This document shows, piece by piece, positions 24,801-32,381 of a stretch of 64,000 bases of DNA. Origin of the DNA: M3007 sp044230315 (GTDB lineage Bacteria; Bacteroidota; Bacteroidia; Chitinophagales; Saprospiraceae). The stretch is taken from contig JBGARJ010000014.1 in assembly GCA_044230315.1 (NCBI GenBank), forward strand, positions 62,001 to 126,000, in the 5' to 3' direction. The notes under the pieces were generated by a model. It saw only the letters and a program-made list of their open reading frames with translations, ran no database searches and had not been told where the DNA came from. The translations under genes and the position numbers were made by a program. Each line of letters begins with the position of its first letter. The stretch's first letter is position 1.

Positions 24801-26064
24801 TTTGCAGCCAAACCCGGTCAGGGCCCTCATTTTGCAGGCCGCAAATGGTGGTATTCGGGTAACCAATGCACTGTTCGGACGAATAAAACGGGAACAGGTT
24901 GTTGGTGTTCTGCACCCGGAAAACCGGGCCATTATCGCCGCAGGCTATCCAGATGCTGCCATCCCAAGTTTGGCAAAAACACCAGGGCGAAATGGTTTGC
25001 AGGCTATCCGGCTGGCCAACGGCTTGTTCGAAATGGCGGGTAGCCCGGGCGACCGGATCGTACACATTCAGGCCGCCTTCCACGGCGCCGGTCCAGATCC
25101 GGCCCTGCTGATCTTCCGAAATAAAGGTGGTATGCTGAAATTCTGGGAACAGGTGCCGGTTCCGCTGCAATACCGGTGCGCAAAGCGCTTCCGGGTGACG
25201 GGGGTCAAATACAAAACGGGTAAATCGACCGCTGGACACCTCCATTTGGTAGAGCCCTTCGCCGGCAGTCCCTACCCAGAAATGACCGCTGCGGTCTTCC
25301 GCAATCACCTGCACCCGGTCGTCTTTCAGATCGTTTTCGCCGCCTGCGGCCGATGCACATCGAATAAAACGGTCCTGGTCCGGGTCGAACCGGTCCAGGC
25401 CGCCGCCGCCTGGCAAATAGGCGCTCCCGCAACCGACCCATAAGGTACCGGCCCGATCGACGTACAGTATCTGTACAAACGGGCTGCTCAGGCTCCGCGG
25501 GTCGTCGGGTTTATGGTAATAATTTTTTATTTTACCCCGCCGTTCGCCCGGTGCGGGTGGCGTCAGACAGCACAGCCCGTTGGCCCGGCCGATCCAGATC
25601 CGGCCTTGCCGGTCTTCGACAATAGCCTGGACGCAATTTGCCGAATTGCGGGGATATTCGTCGGGGTTGTCGAACCGGTATCGCACGCATTTTTCCGTGA
25701 CGGGATTAAAGGCGCTCACGCCAAAATTGGCATGTGCGAGCCAGAGGATACCCCGGCTGTCCTGAAAAATCCACCGGATATAATTTTCGGCGATCGTGTT
25801 GCTATCCCCGGGCTCTGAACGGTAGGTGGTGAAATGCCGGCCGTCGTAGCGGATCAACCCACCCCGGGAAGCGAACCAGAGAAAACCCACCTTGTCCTGC
25901 AGGATATATTGGACCTGGTTGGCAGCTTCGCCGCCCGGCAAGGTAAAGATCTCAAACCGCGGGTTGAAGCGGTTGGGCTCTGCTGCCGGCATTTGTGCAC
26001 GGGCGCAGGTGCAGGCGGCAAGCGCCAGGCCGGTCAAAACGGCTCGATAGCGGGGGGTAAGCAT
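21802..26064 (-). CDS. hybrid two-component system sensor/regulator (HTCS) 2
   Basis: A 1420-residue paralogue of the HTCS at 16450 with the same order: signal peptide (cleavage near CARAQ), propeller blades (GRIWIGRANGLCCL, GHFWVGTAGEGLYQ), Y_Y_Y domain (VPPGHYVFRVRGLNSFG), membrane helix (about 850-870), HisKA with His901 (THEFRTPL), HATPase (NLLSNSLKFTPENG), receiver with Asp1211 (ISDVMMP) and an AraC-type domain. The sensor halves differ clearly from HTCS 1 whereas the kinase-to-DNA-binding halves are close, so the two probably arose by duplication and now sense different ligands. The gene-free kilobase with mobile palindromes lies directly upstream. Confidence 0.95.
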   Translation of the reverse strand: MLTPRYRAVLTGLALAACTCARAQMPAAEPNRFNPRFEIFTLPGGEAANQVQYILQDKVGFLWFASRGGLIRYDGRHFTTYRSEPGDSNTIAENYIRWIFQDSRGILWLAHANFGVSAFNPVTEKCVRYRFDNPDEYPRNSANCVQAIVEDRQGRIWIGRANGLCCLTPPAPGERRGKIKNYYHKPDDPRSLSSPFVQILYVDRAGTLWVGCGSAYLPGGGGLDRFDPDQDRFIRCASAAGGENDLKDDRVQVIAEDRSGHFWVGTAGEGLYQMEVSSGRFTRFVFDPRHPEALCAPVLQRNRHLFPEFQHTTFISEDQQGRIWTGAVEGGLNVYDPVARATRHFEQAVGQPDSLQTISPWCFCQTWDGSIWIACGDNGPVFRVQNTNNLFPFYSSEQCIGYPNTTICGLQNEGPDRVWLQTVGDFTGVVRFDRAKDQRQYFRYNPGFQQHIMTDQFDLGFDAGGTLWAGTAQGLYRWAPGQSDERHFQRDSALQQTLGAGNCGVPFSDGQGHIWVAAYGRGLYRFDSALSHPQLFQPDPNDPKRSLGGLLVNQVFRDKRQNRLWVLGGSAGYDQAHPMFFDRFDPVTEQFEHFLPYGVVGNITACVEDSAGNFWFTAFPYGLRKLNPQDPAGYREFKVTNSALATNLVTDMFPGPDGHIWLLAKGAIIRLNPQTETFFTYSAHHGVRTGDFNWFTGACQAADGAIFYGGRGGFHAFYPREIDRLAARYPAVSCLTDLKVMDERVVPDSTGSILKRPIWETTAIELPYDRNVFSFQVSTLEFGGPEWSQLEYKLEKYDRGWRRDLRDGEAAYVQVPPGHYVFRVRGLNSFGIPVRETVCRVVITPPWWRTWWAYALFVLLIAAAVYALYRFQLKRKLEHAETLRLLELDTVKSRLYANITHEFRTPLTLLLGPTERLLHEKALDEETRGVLQTVQRNAGRLLILVNQLLDLAKLESGKLTLHYTQGEVLGYLKYLLESFHSLAEQKNIRLHFLTELDALVMDFDAEKLQQIVSNLLSNSLKFTPENGQVYLSAAVRPNMGATAETRDILPAECLALHIRDTGVGIPEDKLPFIFDRFYQVDDSHTRAGEGTGIGLALTRELVKLMDGVISVKSQSGQGTTFEVLLPIHREAPVGAAPPVAEPPLPTAPLAWLSTLPEADAETPLVLLVEDNADVVAYLATCLPNYRLLTAKNGAEGLESAIANVPDIVISDVMMPRMDGFELCRRLKNDNRTSHIPVILLTAKADLAAKLEGLEQGADVYLAKPFHREELLLHIRILLENRRRLQQYYLQVAGLTDLASTPDTDGVPANPMEDHFVQQVRIAVEARLDDCDFDVEQLCRTLALSHSQLHRKLSALTGFSANRFIRTVRLNRAKELLLDPNLKISAVAYDCGFNDPAYFSRAFKQAFGLTPQTWREEQKSP

Positions 26065-26136
26065 GCGGTCAGGGCGTTAATCATTTGGCGCGGCGATTCA
26101 GCCGCCGGAAAGCCGTAAGGACGCCTGCTGTATTAA

Positions 26137-26296
26137 GAGTTTGTCTAAATTTCGGTTACCGGGCTGCAAGCGGCCAATTTTATTTCATGCTGCGTTAAAA
26201 TTTTCGCCATAGGCTTCCGGCTATGCCTGCAAATTTTGCCTTGCCTGAAATAAAATTTGCTCGCTTTCGCCTCGGCACCGAAATTTAGACAAACTC
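26137..26296. mobile_element. miniature inverted-repeat element, copy A (160 bp)
   Basis: The ends are a perfect 20-base inverted repeat (GAGTTTGTCTAAATTTCGGT and its complement), flanked on both sides by the direct repeat TAA (26134-26136 and 26297-26299). Further internal inverted repeats (AATTTTATTTCA / TGAAATAAAATT) and a central CATAGGC..GGCTATG hairpin make most of the element foldable. There is no transposase. A three-base TNA target duplication and GAG ends are features of some IS5-family (IS1031-like) elements, so it may be mobilised by such a transposase (inference). Confidence 0.7.
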
Positions 26297-26389
26297 TAAG
26301 TTCGGCTTTAGCCATTTCATAAACACAAAAAGCGTTTCTCGGGTATGCAGGTCGTATTTTGAAAACAATATGTCACCCTCCGGCATTCT

Positions 26390-26584
26390 CCAGATGTCTC
26401 TCCCGACTTCAGCGGGTCGACATGACAATCGTATGATAATCAATTATTTCCAACGGATTTCTCGCGTTGCTCGAAATTTCCCCGCGCCCTGCCGGAATTT
26501 CGAGCAACGCGAGAAATCTGATAAATGTGGTTGAATATCAATGTGTTGTCATGTCGATCCGCCGAAGGCGGGAGAGACATCCGG
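26390..26584. repeat. nested imperfect palindrome (195 bp)
   Basis: The outer arms of 39 bases (26390-26428 and 26546-26584) match in 35 positions and contain the word GATGTCTCTCCCG near one end and TCGACATGACAA at the other. Inside them is an independent perfect 23-base hairpin (26456-26478 and 26496-26518, sequence beginning GATTTCTCGCGTTGCTCG). This looks like one palindromic element inserted into another, or a compound REP-like unit. Confidence 0.7.
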
Positions 26585-26709
26585 CACATGACCTTTCACA
26601 AAGCTTCCATATCACGATAGATCAAGGAGGTGTTTAAATCCAGTCAGATCGCTTAATACAGCCTGGTAATCACTTTTTTAGTCATGACTAATGGCTAAAG
26701 TCGAACTAA

Positions 26710-26870
26710 GCGCCTATCCGATAACCTCCCTTGGCCTGCAAGACCTGCCTTTGAAAAACTGCCGGCGATAAATTTTCGACCCGTAGGCTCCCGGCTACAA
26801 ACCTCAAATTTGCCTGGGCTGTTCTTTAAAATCAGGCCTTTCGGCTCAAGCGCGGTTTTCGGATAGGCGC
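26710..26870. mobile_element. miniature inverted-repeat element, copy B (161 bp)
   Basis: The ends are GCGCCTATCCGATAACC and the complement of GCGCCTATCCGAAAACC (one mismatch in 17), flanked by TAA at 26707-26709 and 26871-26873. The centre (ATTTTCG ... GTAGGCTCCCGGCTAC ... CAAATTTG) is recognisably related to the centre of copy A at 26137, and length and target duplication agree, although the terminal repeats differ. No coding capacity. Confidence 0.68.
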
Positions 26871-27087
26871 TAAGTCGGTCAGGAAAATGGATTCCATTGC
26901 AAAAATAAAAAATAAGCATTATCCGGAATGGCTTCCTACTCCCCGCCCTCCCTAAACTGACAGATTCGAGCGAATTAATCGGGAATCCCCTCCATCTGTC
27001 CGTACTTGCCCTATATTTGACCGCTCAGAGTGAAAAGACCCTCCGCAACCGCTTACTGCTCACGCTAAATACCGCTGCGCACTGCTT

Positions 27088-30000
27088 ATGGTAAAACATG
27101 TACTCCTGTCGGTCCTTGCCGGACTGAGCCTCTCCGCCTATTCCCAATCCCCCGGCGCTTCCGATCCGGCAGCCCGCGAAACCATTTTCTATGCCCCGCA
27201 CCACAACCCCGACTGGCTGTCGGTCAAAAATGGCGTCCGCATCTCATCGCAGGAGTTGGTACAACACCGCCTGCCCGATCTCGGCCTGACCGAACAGGAC
27301 GAACTGGTACCCTATCGTACCGACACCGATGCACTGGGCTTTACCCACCGACGCTACCAGCAATACCATAAAGGCGTCCGGGTGGAAGGCGGCGAATTGC
27401 TACTGCATGAAAAAGACGGCTGGGTGCAAACGCTCAACGGCAAACTGGTGCGCGGACTCCGGGCGGCGCCCCAAGTCGATGTGCCGGCTGCCACAGCGGT
27501 GCAACTGGCCCTGGCCGACCTCCCGGCAAACCGTTATATGTGGGAAGACGCCGCTGCGGAGGCTATGCTGCGCCACCTGACCAAGGACCCCGCCGCCACG
27601 TTTTACCCGCAACCCGAATTGGTGCTGGTGGATCCGTCCTTTTCACAAAACCCTGCCAGTTTTCAACCCGCCTGGTGTTTCGAAATATACGCGCAGGAAC
27701 CGCAGTCGAGAAAACAAGTGTATGTCAGCAGCCGCGACGGTAAGATCCTGCGCCAAATCGAATTGCTATGCGACGGCGCGTCCGGCTCCCCCGGCATAGC
27801 CGTGACCAAATACAGCGGCACCCACCCGGTGCTGACCGACTCCACCGGCGAATTTGTTTACCGCCTGTACGACAATACCCGTGGCGGCGGCGTGCATACG
27901 CTGAATTGCATGCAAACTACCAAGGAAGACCTCGCCATCGAGTTTTCCGACCCCGACAATATCTGGGACAACTTCAATCCCAACCAGGATGAAGTGGCCA
28001 CCGACATATTCTGGGCTGCCGAAATGACCTATGACTATTACCAGCAAAAACTCGGATTCGAAGGCCTCGACGGGAACAATTACCCGCTCATCAGTTACGT
28101 GCACTACGATAGCAAGTGGAACAATGCCCGCTGGACGGGCCACTGGACGCAGTTCGGCGACGGCGATGGCAAGCAATTCGGGCCTTTTGGCTCCGTTGAC
28201 GTAGTAGGGCACGAATTCACCCATGGCGTCACCCGGTTCACCGCCAACCTCAAATACCTTAACGAAAGCGGGGCACTGAACGAATCGTTCAGCGATATCT
28301 TCGGCGCCGCCGTCGAATTTTGGGCTGATCCGGAAAAAGCCGACTGGCTGGTCGGCGAAGATTTTGACCTCAAAGGCAATGGGCTGCGCAATATGCAGAA
28401 CCCGAAGGAAGACGAAAACCCGGGCACCTATCAGGGTGAATTCTGGTCGACCGGCGCTGGCGACAACGGCGGCGTGCACAACAATAGCGGCGTGCAAAAT
28501 CACTGGTTTTACCTCCTGACCGAGGGCGGCAGTGGCGCCAACGATAAAGGCGAAGACTACACCCTGAGCGGCTTGGGCCTGGATACTGCGGCAGCTATCG
28601 CTTTTCGCAACCTGCGCTATTACCTGGTACAATTGTCCAACTATGCCGATGCGCGCGAAGGGAGCCTCCAGGCTGCTGCCGACTTGTACGGCTTGTGTTC
28701 GGCGCCGTATACTGAAACGGCCAAAGCCTGGTATGCGGTTGGCGTGGGCGTTGAACTGCTCAATTTCGACCTCCGGATGTTGAAAATACTCGATCCGGCG
28801 CCCTTGACGTGCGGGCTCAGCGATGCGGAATATATTTCCGTGCAACTGCGCTACAACGGTTGTAATGTGGACCTCCAACCCGGCGACAAGATCCCCCTTG
28901 CTTTTCAAATCAACGACGAGGCCCTCGTTTGGGATACCCTTACCCTCAGCAAGCCGCTCGCGGCGGGCGACACCCTGAACTACACCTTTTCGATACCCAC
29001 AGCTGATCTGGCCGCGCCGGGCGAGTATAAAATCCGCTGCCGCACCGGTTTCCCGGGCGACGCGGACCCAGGCAACAACGAGGCGTTTTTGAAAATCGAC
29101 AATATCCTCGACCAAAATGTAGACCTGGCGCTGAAAACCGTCACTGAGCCCGCGTCGAGCTGTTTCCTCGGCAAAGCATCGCTGAGCGTTAGCATCGGTT
29201 TTTTCGGCTGCGATTCCATCGCGGCCGGGCAACCGCTCACGGTGGCGTACAGCCTGGATGGCAGCGCCCCCGTGTACGAATCCCTGCCCTTGCCCCTGAC
29301 GCTGCACCGTGGCCAGTCGTTTGAATTTACGTTTTTCAAACCGGTCGATTTTTCCACCCAAAAACCGTATTTCATCGATACCTGGGTGGAATACGGCCCC
29401 GATTCCCTGCACACCAACGATAGCCTGACCCATTTCCGGGTGTTGCACCCCTTGCCCATGCTGGTGGAAAACGTGCTCAGTTTCGAATCGGGCGCAGCAT
29501 CGCTCGACTCGGCCTACAGTGCCGGAGGTCGCCAAACCACGGCCGGGCTTTCCGCCGCCGCCGCGCACAATTCGACCAATGGATTTCTGATGACGGGCGG
29601 CGATTTTTTCGGTGCGCTTGAAGAAGAAAGCGCTGTGGTGCCGAATGCCAACAACCTGTGGAACGCCAACCAGGCGTTCCGCTCCAGGCTCTGCATTTGC
29701 GCCGACCTGAGCAACCTCGCCTCGGCGAAATTGCGTTTCGAGCGCAAACAAACCTACTCGCCGGTGTACCAGGACAAACTGGGGTTTGCCAACACCTACG
29801 CCAGCGCTATGCATATCCTCGCCAACGGCCAGGAAATTGCCGGCCCCTACCGGCCGGTGAGCAACTCGATCGACCCCTGGTTCACGTACAACGTCAACCT
29901 CGCGGACTACCTGGGCGGCACGGCTGAAATTTGTTTCGAATCCCTTACGGGCTTAAGTCCCGCGTTCGACCCCACCGGGGTTGGCGACAAGGTAATGCTC

Positions 30001-30306
30001 GACAACATCGCCATCGTCGGTCAACTGGTCGGCAGCGGCGAAGCGCCCCGCGCCGCACCCGAATGGACGATCATGCCCAACCCGGGCAACGGCCGGTTTA
30101 CGCTGAGTTGCCGGTCGCCGCAGGAACAGGCGGTTTCCATCGACGTCGTGGACGCTTTGGGCCGGGTGGTAGCCAACCGGCGCGAAACCCTGCATACCGG
30201 CGACAACTCGGTGCCGATGGACCTGACCGGCGCGGCGGCAGGTATATACTTTGTGCGTTTGGGCCTGGAATACGGGCAGCAAACCCGGAGGATCGTGGTC
30301 GAATAA
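27088..30306 (+). CDS. secreted M4-family (thermolysin-like) metallopeptidase with T9SS tail
   Basis: A 1072-residue precursor: signal peptide (VLLSVLAGLSLSAYSQ), FTP/PepSY-type propeptide (about 40-230, GFTHRRYQQYHKGVRVEGGE), then the M4 catalytic domain. Zinc site HEFTH is at residues 375-379, with the third ligand Glu in the following LNESFSDIFG helix. Further signs are the ADIFWAAEMTYDYYQ-like segment, GGVHNNSGVQNHWFYLL and the C-terminal catalytic-domain His region. Two CARDB-like beta domains (about 570-790) and a lectin-like segment follow. The end (MPNPGNGRFTLSC, GIYFVRLGLEYG) is a type A sorting domain. It should act outside the cell as an endopeptidase. Confidence 0.93.
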   Translation: MVKHVLLSVLAGLSLSAYSQSPGASDPAARETIFYAPHHNPDWLSVKNGVRISSQELVQHRLPDLGLTEQDELVPYRTDTDALGFTHRRYQQYHKGVRVEGGELLLHEKDGWVQTLNGKLVRGLRAAPQVDVPAATAVQLALADLPANRYMWEDAAAEAMLRHLTKDPAATFYPQPELVLVDPSFSQNPASFQPAWCFEIYAQEPQSRKQVYVSSRDGKILRQIELLCDGASGSPGIAVTKYSGTHPVLTDSTGEFVYRLYDNTRGGGVHTLNCMQTTKEDLAIEFSDPDNIWDNFNPNQDEVATDIFWAAEMTYDYYQQKLGFEGLDGNNYPLISYVHYDSKWNNARWTGHWTQFGDGDGKQFGPFGSVDVVGHEFTHGVTRFTANLKYLNESGALNESFSDIFGAAVEFWADPEKADWLVGEDFDLKGNGLRNMQNPKEDENPGTYQGEFWSTGAGDNGGVHNNSGVQNHWFYLLTEGGSGANDKGEDYTLSGLGLDTAAAIAFRNLRYYLVQLSNYADAREGSLQAAADLYGLCSAPYTETAKAWYAVGVGVELLNFDLRMLKILDPAPLTCGLSDAEYISVQLRYNGCNVDLQPGDKIPLAFQINDEALVWDTLTLSKPLAAGDTLNYTFSIPTADLAAPGEYKIRCRTGFPGDADPGNNEAFLKIDNILDQNVDLALKTVTEPASSCFLGKASLSVSIGFFGCDSIAAGQPLTVAYSLDGSAPVYESLPLPLTLHRGQSFEFTFFKPVDFSTQKPYFIDTWVEYGPDSLHTNDSLTHFRVLHPLPMLVENVLSFESGAASLDSAYSAGGRQTTAGLSAAAAHNSTNGFLMTGGDFFGALEEESAVVPNANNLWNANQAFRSRLCICADLSNLASAKLRFERKQTYSPVYQDKLGFANTYASAMHILANGQEIAGPYRPVSNSIDPWFTYNVNLADYLGGTAEICFESLTGLSPAFDPTGVGDKVMLDNIAIVGQLVGSGEAPRAAPEWTIMPNPGNGRFTLSCRSPQEQAVSIDVVDALGRVVANRRETLHTGDNSVPMDLTGAAAGIYFVRLGLEYGQQTRRIVVE

Positions 30307-30392
30307 CCGGGCATTACCCGCGTATCAGGAAGACTAGTTTACTTTGCGCAATAACAAGGCCCTGCGGTTTTCTTTGCTGCAAGGTGGAGCGT

Positions 30393-31172
30393 ATGCGACC
30401 GATTCTTTTTTATTACAGCACCGTCCTCCTGATGGCGACCCTTGCCTATGGTCCGCTCAAAGCCCAGGTGGTCAACATCGAGGAGCAGCGGATCACGGGC
30501 ACCAACGATTCCACGCACTGGTATGGGCACCTGCGCGCCAGCGCGGCGCTGGCCAAGGTGCGGCAGCAAAGCCTGCAGTTGTCGGGCGAAGCGCGGGTAG
30601 AGTACAAATCAGACCCGCACATGGTACTCTTGTTGATCCACGAGAGCCTGCTGCGCGCCGGTGGCAACGATTTTACCAACCTGGCCTTTGCACACCTGCG
30701 CTACAACTACAAATTCAACGCCACGTGGGTAGGCGAAATTTACACCCAACTTCAGACCAGCCCGCTACAGCTGCTCCAGGAGCGGCGCTTGCTCGGCGCG
30801 GGGCTGCGCTGGCGCCTGTTTAAGTCGGCCGACAGCCGGCAGCGGCTCTATGCGGGCACTTCCTGGTTGTGGGAGCGCAACCACTTTTCGGGGTCCGACG
30901 TTGCCCAATACTGGAACCGGTCGAGCAACTACCTCTCCCTGACACTGCGCGCCGGCAAACAAAGTTCCCTCACCGGCACTACCTACTGGCAGCCCGTGTG
31001 GGGGCTGATTCGCAATTACCGCGTGAGCACAACCTGGGTGCTAAAAATTGCCCTGACCAAGAAGGTGGCGCTGAACATCGACTTTACCTACTACGTGGAT
31101 AAAAACCTCCCGGCCGGCGCCCCAGCCGAAACCTACTCGTGGCGGAACGGCGTGACCTGGCAGTTAAAATAA
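30393..31172 (+). CDS. DUF481-like outer-membrane protein
   Basis: A 259-residue protein with a signal peptide (LMATLAYGPLKAQ). The mature part is a series of amphipathic strands with alternating aromatic residues (LQLSGEARVEYKSD, FAHLRYNYKFNATWVGEIYTQ, RLYAGTSWLWERNHF) and ends in a strand suitable for barrel closure (WRNGVTWQLK). This resembles the DUF481 family of putative outer-membrane barrels. It follows the M4 peptidase after 86 bases on the same strand. The ATG at 30393 gives the signal peptide; the long upstream in-frame extension overlaps the peptidase and is not real. Function unknown. Confidence 0.72.
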   Translation: MRPILFYYSTVLLMATLAYGPLKAQVVNIEEQRITGTNDSTHWYGHLRASAALAKVRQQSLQLSGEARVEYKSDPHMVLLLIHESLLRAGGNDFTNLAFAHLRYNYKFNATWVGEIYTQLQTSPLQLLQERRLLGAGLRWRLFKSADSRQRLYAGTSWLWERNHFSGSDVAQYWNRSSNYLSLTLRAGKQSSLTGTTYWQPVWGLIRNYRVSTTWVLKIALTKKVALNIDFTYYVDKNLPAGAPAETYSWRNGVTWQLK

Positions 31173-31354
31173 GAGGCCTCATGGCCAAAGAGCGCCTGTT
31201 ATTTAAGATAGAGCGGTAGGTTGACGTGAATTCAAAAATTTGTTTTGATCAGTGCTGCGGAATTACTTTGTTGTGCACCTTTGCAAAGGCTTGCATGTTG
31301 TCACAATTCAAGTATTTCGTTTTACGCTTTCACTATTCAAAACAATTTTAACGC

Positions 31355-31909
31355 ATGAAACCTATCAAAATTTTAACCCTGACCTTAGCCCTTTTAAGCG
31401 TATACAGCGCCGCCGCACAAGGGCAATTCAATATCTTCAAGCTCGGCGGCAATATGGAGGGCTTGTTCTCTGAGGGAAATAGTGAATCCTATTGGGGGGG
31501 CGCACTTTCGCTTGAACACCAATTGAAACGGCGCACCACATTGGGCTTCGGATTCGCATACAACACCAAAAAATCCAGCGCTTCCGATGGCACCATCACG
31601 GTGGAAGGACGGGCCAGCATTATTACCATCCAGCCGGAATTTCGCTTTTATCCGCATGCGGCCGGCGATGGTTTCTATGTCGGTTTCGCGCCAGCCCTGC
31701 GTATTTTTAAAGTCAAAATTACTGGCGCTATTCAACTGGAAGACAGCAGCACCCGCGGGAGCGTAGGACTTACCACCGGATACCAACTGGCGCTTTCCAA
31801 CGCACTCCGCCTGCAATTCGGCGGCGGTATCGGGTTTGTTCTTCCCAATGAAAACGACGAGCCGACCGGCACGTACAATTTCAACGTGTTGTTAGGGTAC
31901 CAGTTTTAA
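31355..31909 (+). CDS. small outer-membrane beta-barrel protein
   Basis: A 184-residue protein with signal peptide (LALLSVYSAAAQ) and about eight predicted strands (WGGALSLEHQLKRRTTLGFGFAYN, IITIQPEFRFYP, FYVGFAPALRIF), ending in the typical C-terminal Phe of an outer-membrane barrel (NVLLGYQF). It matches the general OmpA/OmpW-like eight-stranded fold rather than a named family. Convergent with the hydrogenase operon: its last 29 bases overlap the end of hoxW on the other strand. A CACCTTTG element lies about 75 bases upstream. Confidence 0.8.
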   Translation: MKPIKILTLTLALLSVYSAAAQGQFNIFKLGGNMEGLFSEGNSESYWGGALSLEHQLKRRTTLGFGFAYNTKKSSASDGTITVEGRASIITIQPEFRFYPHAAGDGFYVGFAPALRIFKVKITGAIQLEDSSTRGSVGLTTGYQLALSNALRLQFGGGIGFVLPNENDEPTGTYNFNVLLGYQF

Positions 31910-32381
31910 TAATATCCGGCAGCGCACCCGTTTGCAAGCCCAGCTGCCCGATAAAGGACCTCGCCGCTACAATGGCCCGCTTCAAATGGAGGCGGGCCAT
32001 TGTGCTTATTCCGGCGCCCAACGCCCAGTCATACCCTTGGATCAGCAGACAACAAGCCGGCGGCTGGCTGGCATATAGGGTCTGGCAAAGGGCAAGTATA
32101 GCTCCCGGGTTCAGTTGGTGGGTGTAAAGGCCCGGCGCCGGATCGGGGGTGCAGGGTCTGAGCGAGAAACCGCCGGGCAGGCTGTCTGTGTAAGCGTCAA
32201 TAAACAAGACCCACGCATGTCGACTGATCTGTTCGGCATCCTCCGGTGCGAGCTGATAGCGGTATTCCAGCCGGATATCCGCGCGGTTTTCGCCAGCCAG
32301 CGCATCCAGCAAAGCCCAGCCTAACCCGTCGTCGCCGCGGCTTGCATTGCCGATACCAATGACCAATCCGGGATCATGCAT
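31881..32381 (-). CDS. hoxW: HoxW-type hydrogenase maturation endopeptidase
   Basis: A 166-residue protease of the HyaD/HoxW family (peptidase M52). It has the N-terminal VIGIGNASRGDDGLGW motif with the acidic residue expected to contact nickel, and later ILFIDAYTD-like acidic and HQLNPGAIL segments. Its job is to clip the C-terminal peptide from HoxH after nickel insertion. The start codon (32381) overlaps the hoxH stop in an ATGCATGA arrangement (8 bases). Last gene of the hox operon. The assignment to HoxH processing rests on context and family. Confidence 0.85.
   Translation of the reverse strand: MHDPGLVIGIGNASRGDDGLGWALLDALAGENRADIRLEYRYQLAPEDAEQISRHAWVLFIDAYTDSLPGGFSLRPCTPDPAPGLYTHQLNPGAILALCQTLYASQPPACCLLIQGYDWALGAGISTMARLHLKRAIVAARSFIGQLGLQTGALPDIIKTGTLTTR

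Larger units (their letters stand above)
26065..27087. other. 1-kb gene-free region packed with palindromic elements
   Basis: No convincing coding frame. It contains two miniature inverted-repeat elements (26137-26296 and 26710-26870) and a nested palindrome (26390-26584), described separately. The remainder near 26930-27080 is the upstream region of the M4 peptidase gene, in which I see no clear TAnnTTTG element. Confidence 0.7.

Noticed and set aside
27766..29814. Open frame of about 680 codons antisense to the M4 peptidase
   Set aside because: No recognisable text, and the sense strand encodes a full peptidase with zinc motif and sorting tail.
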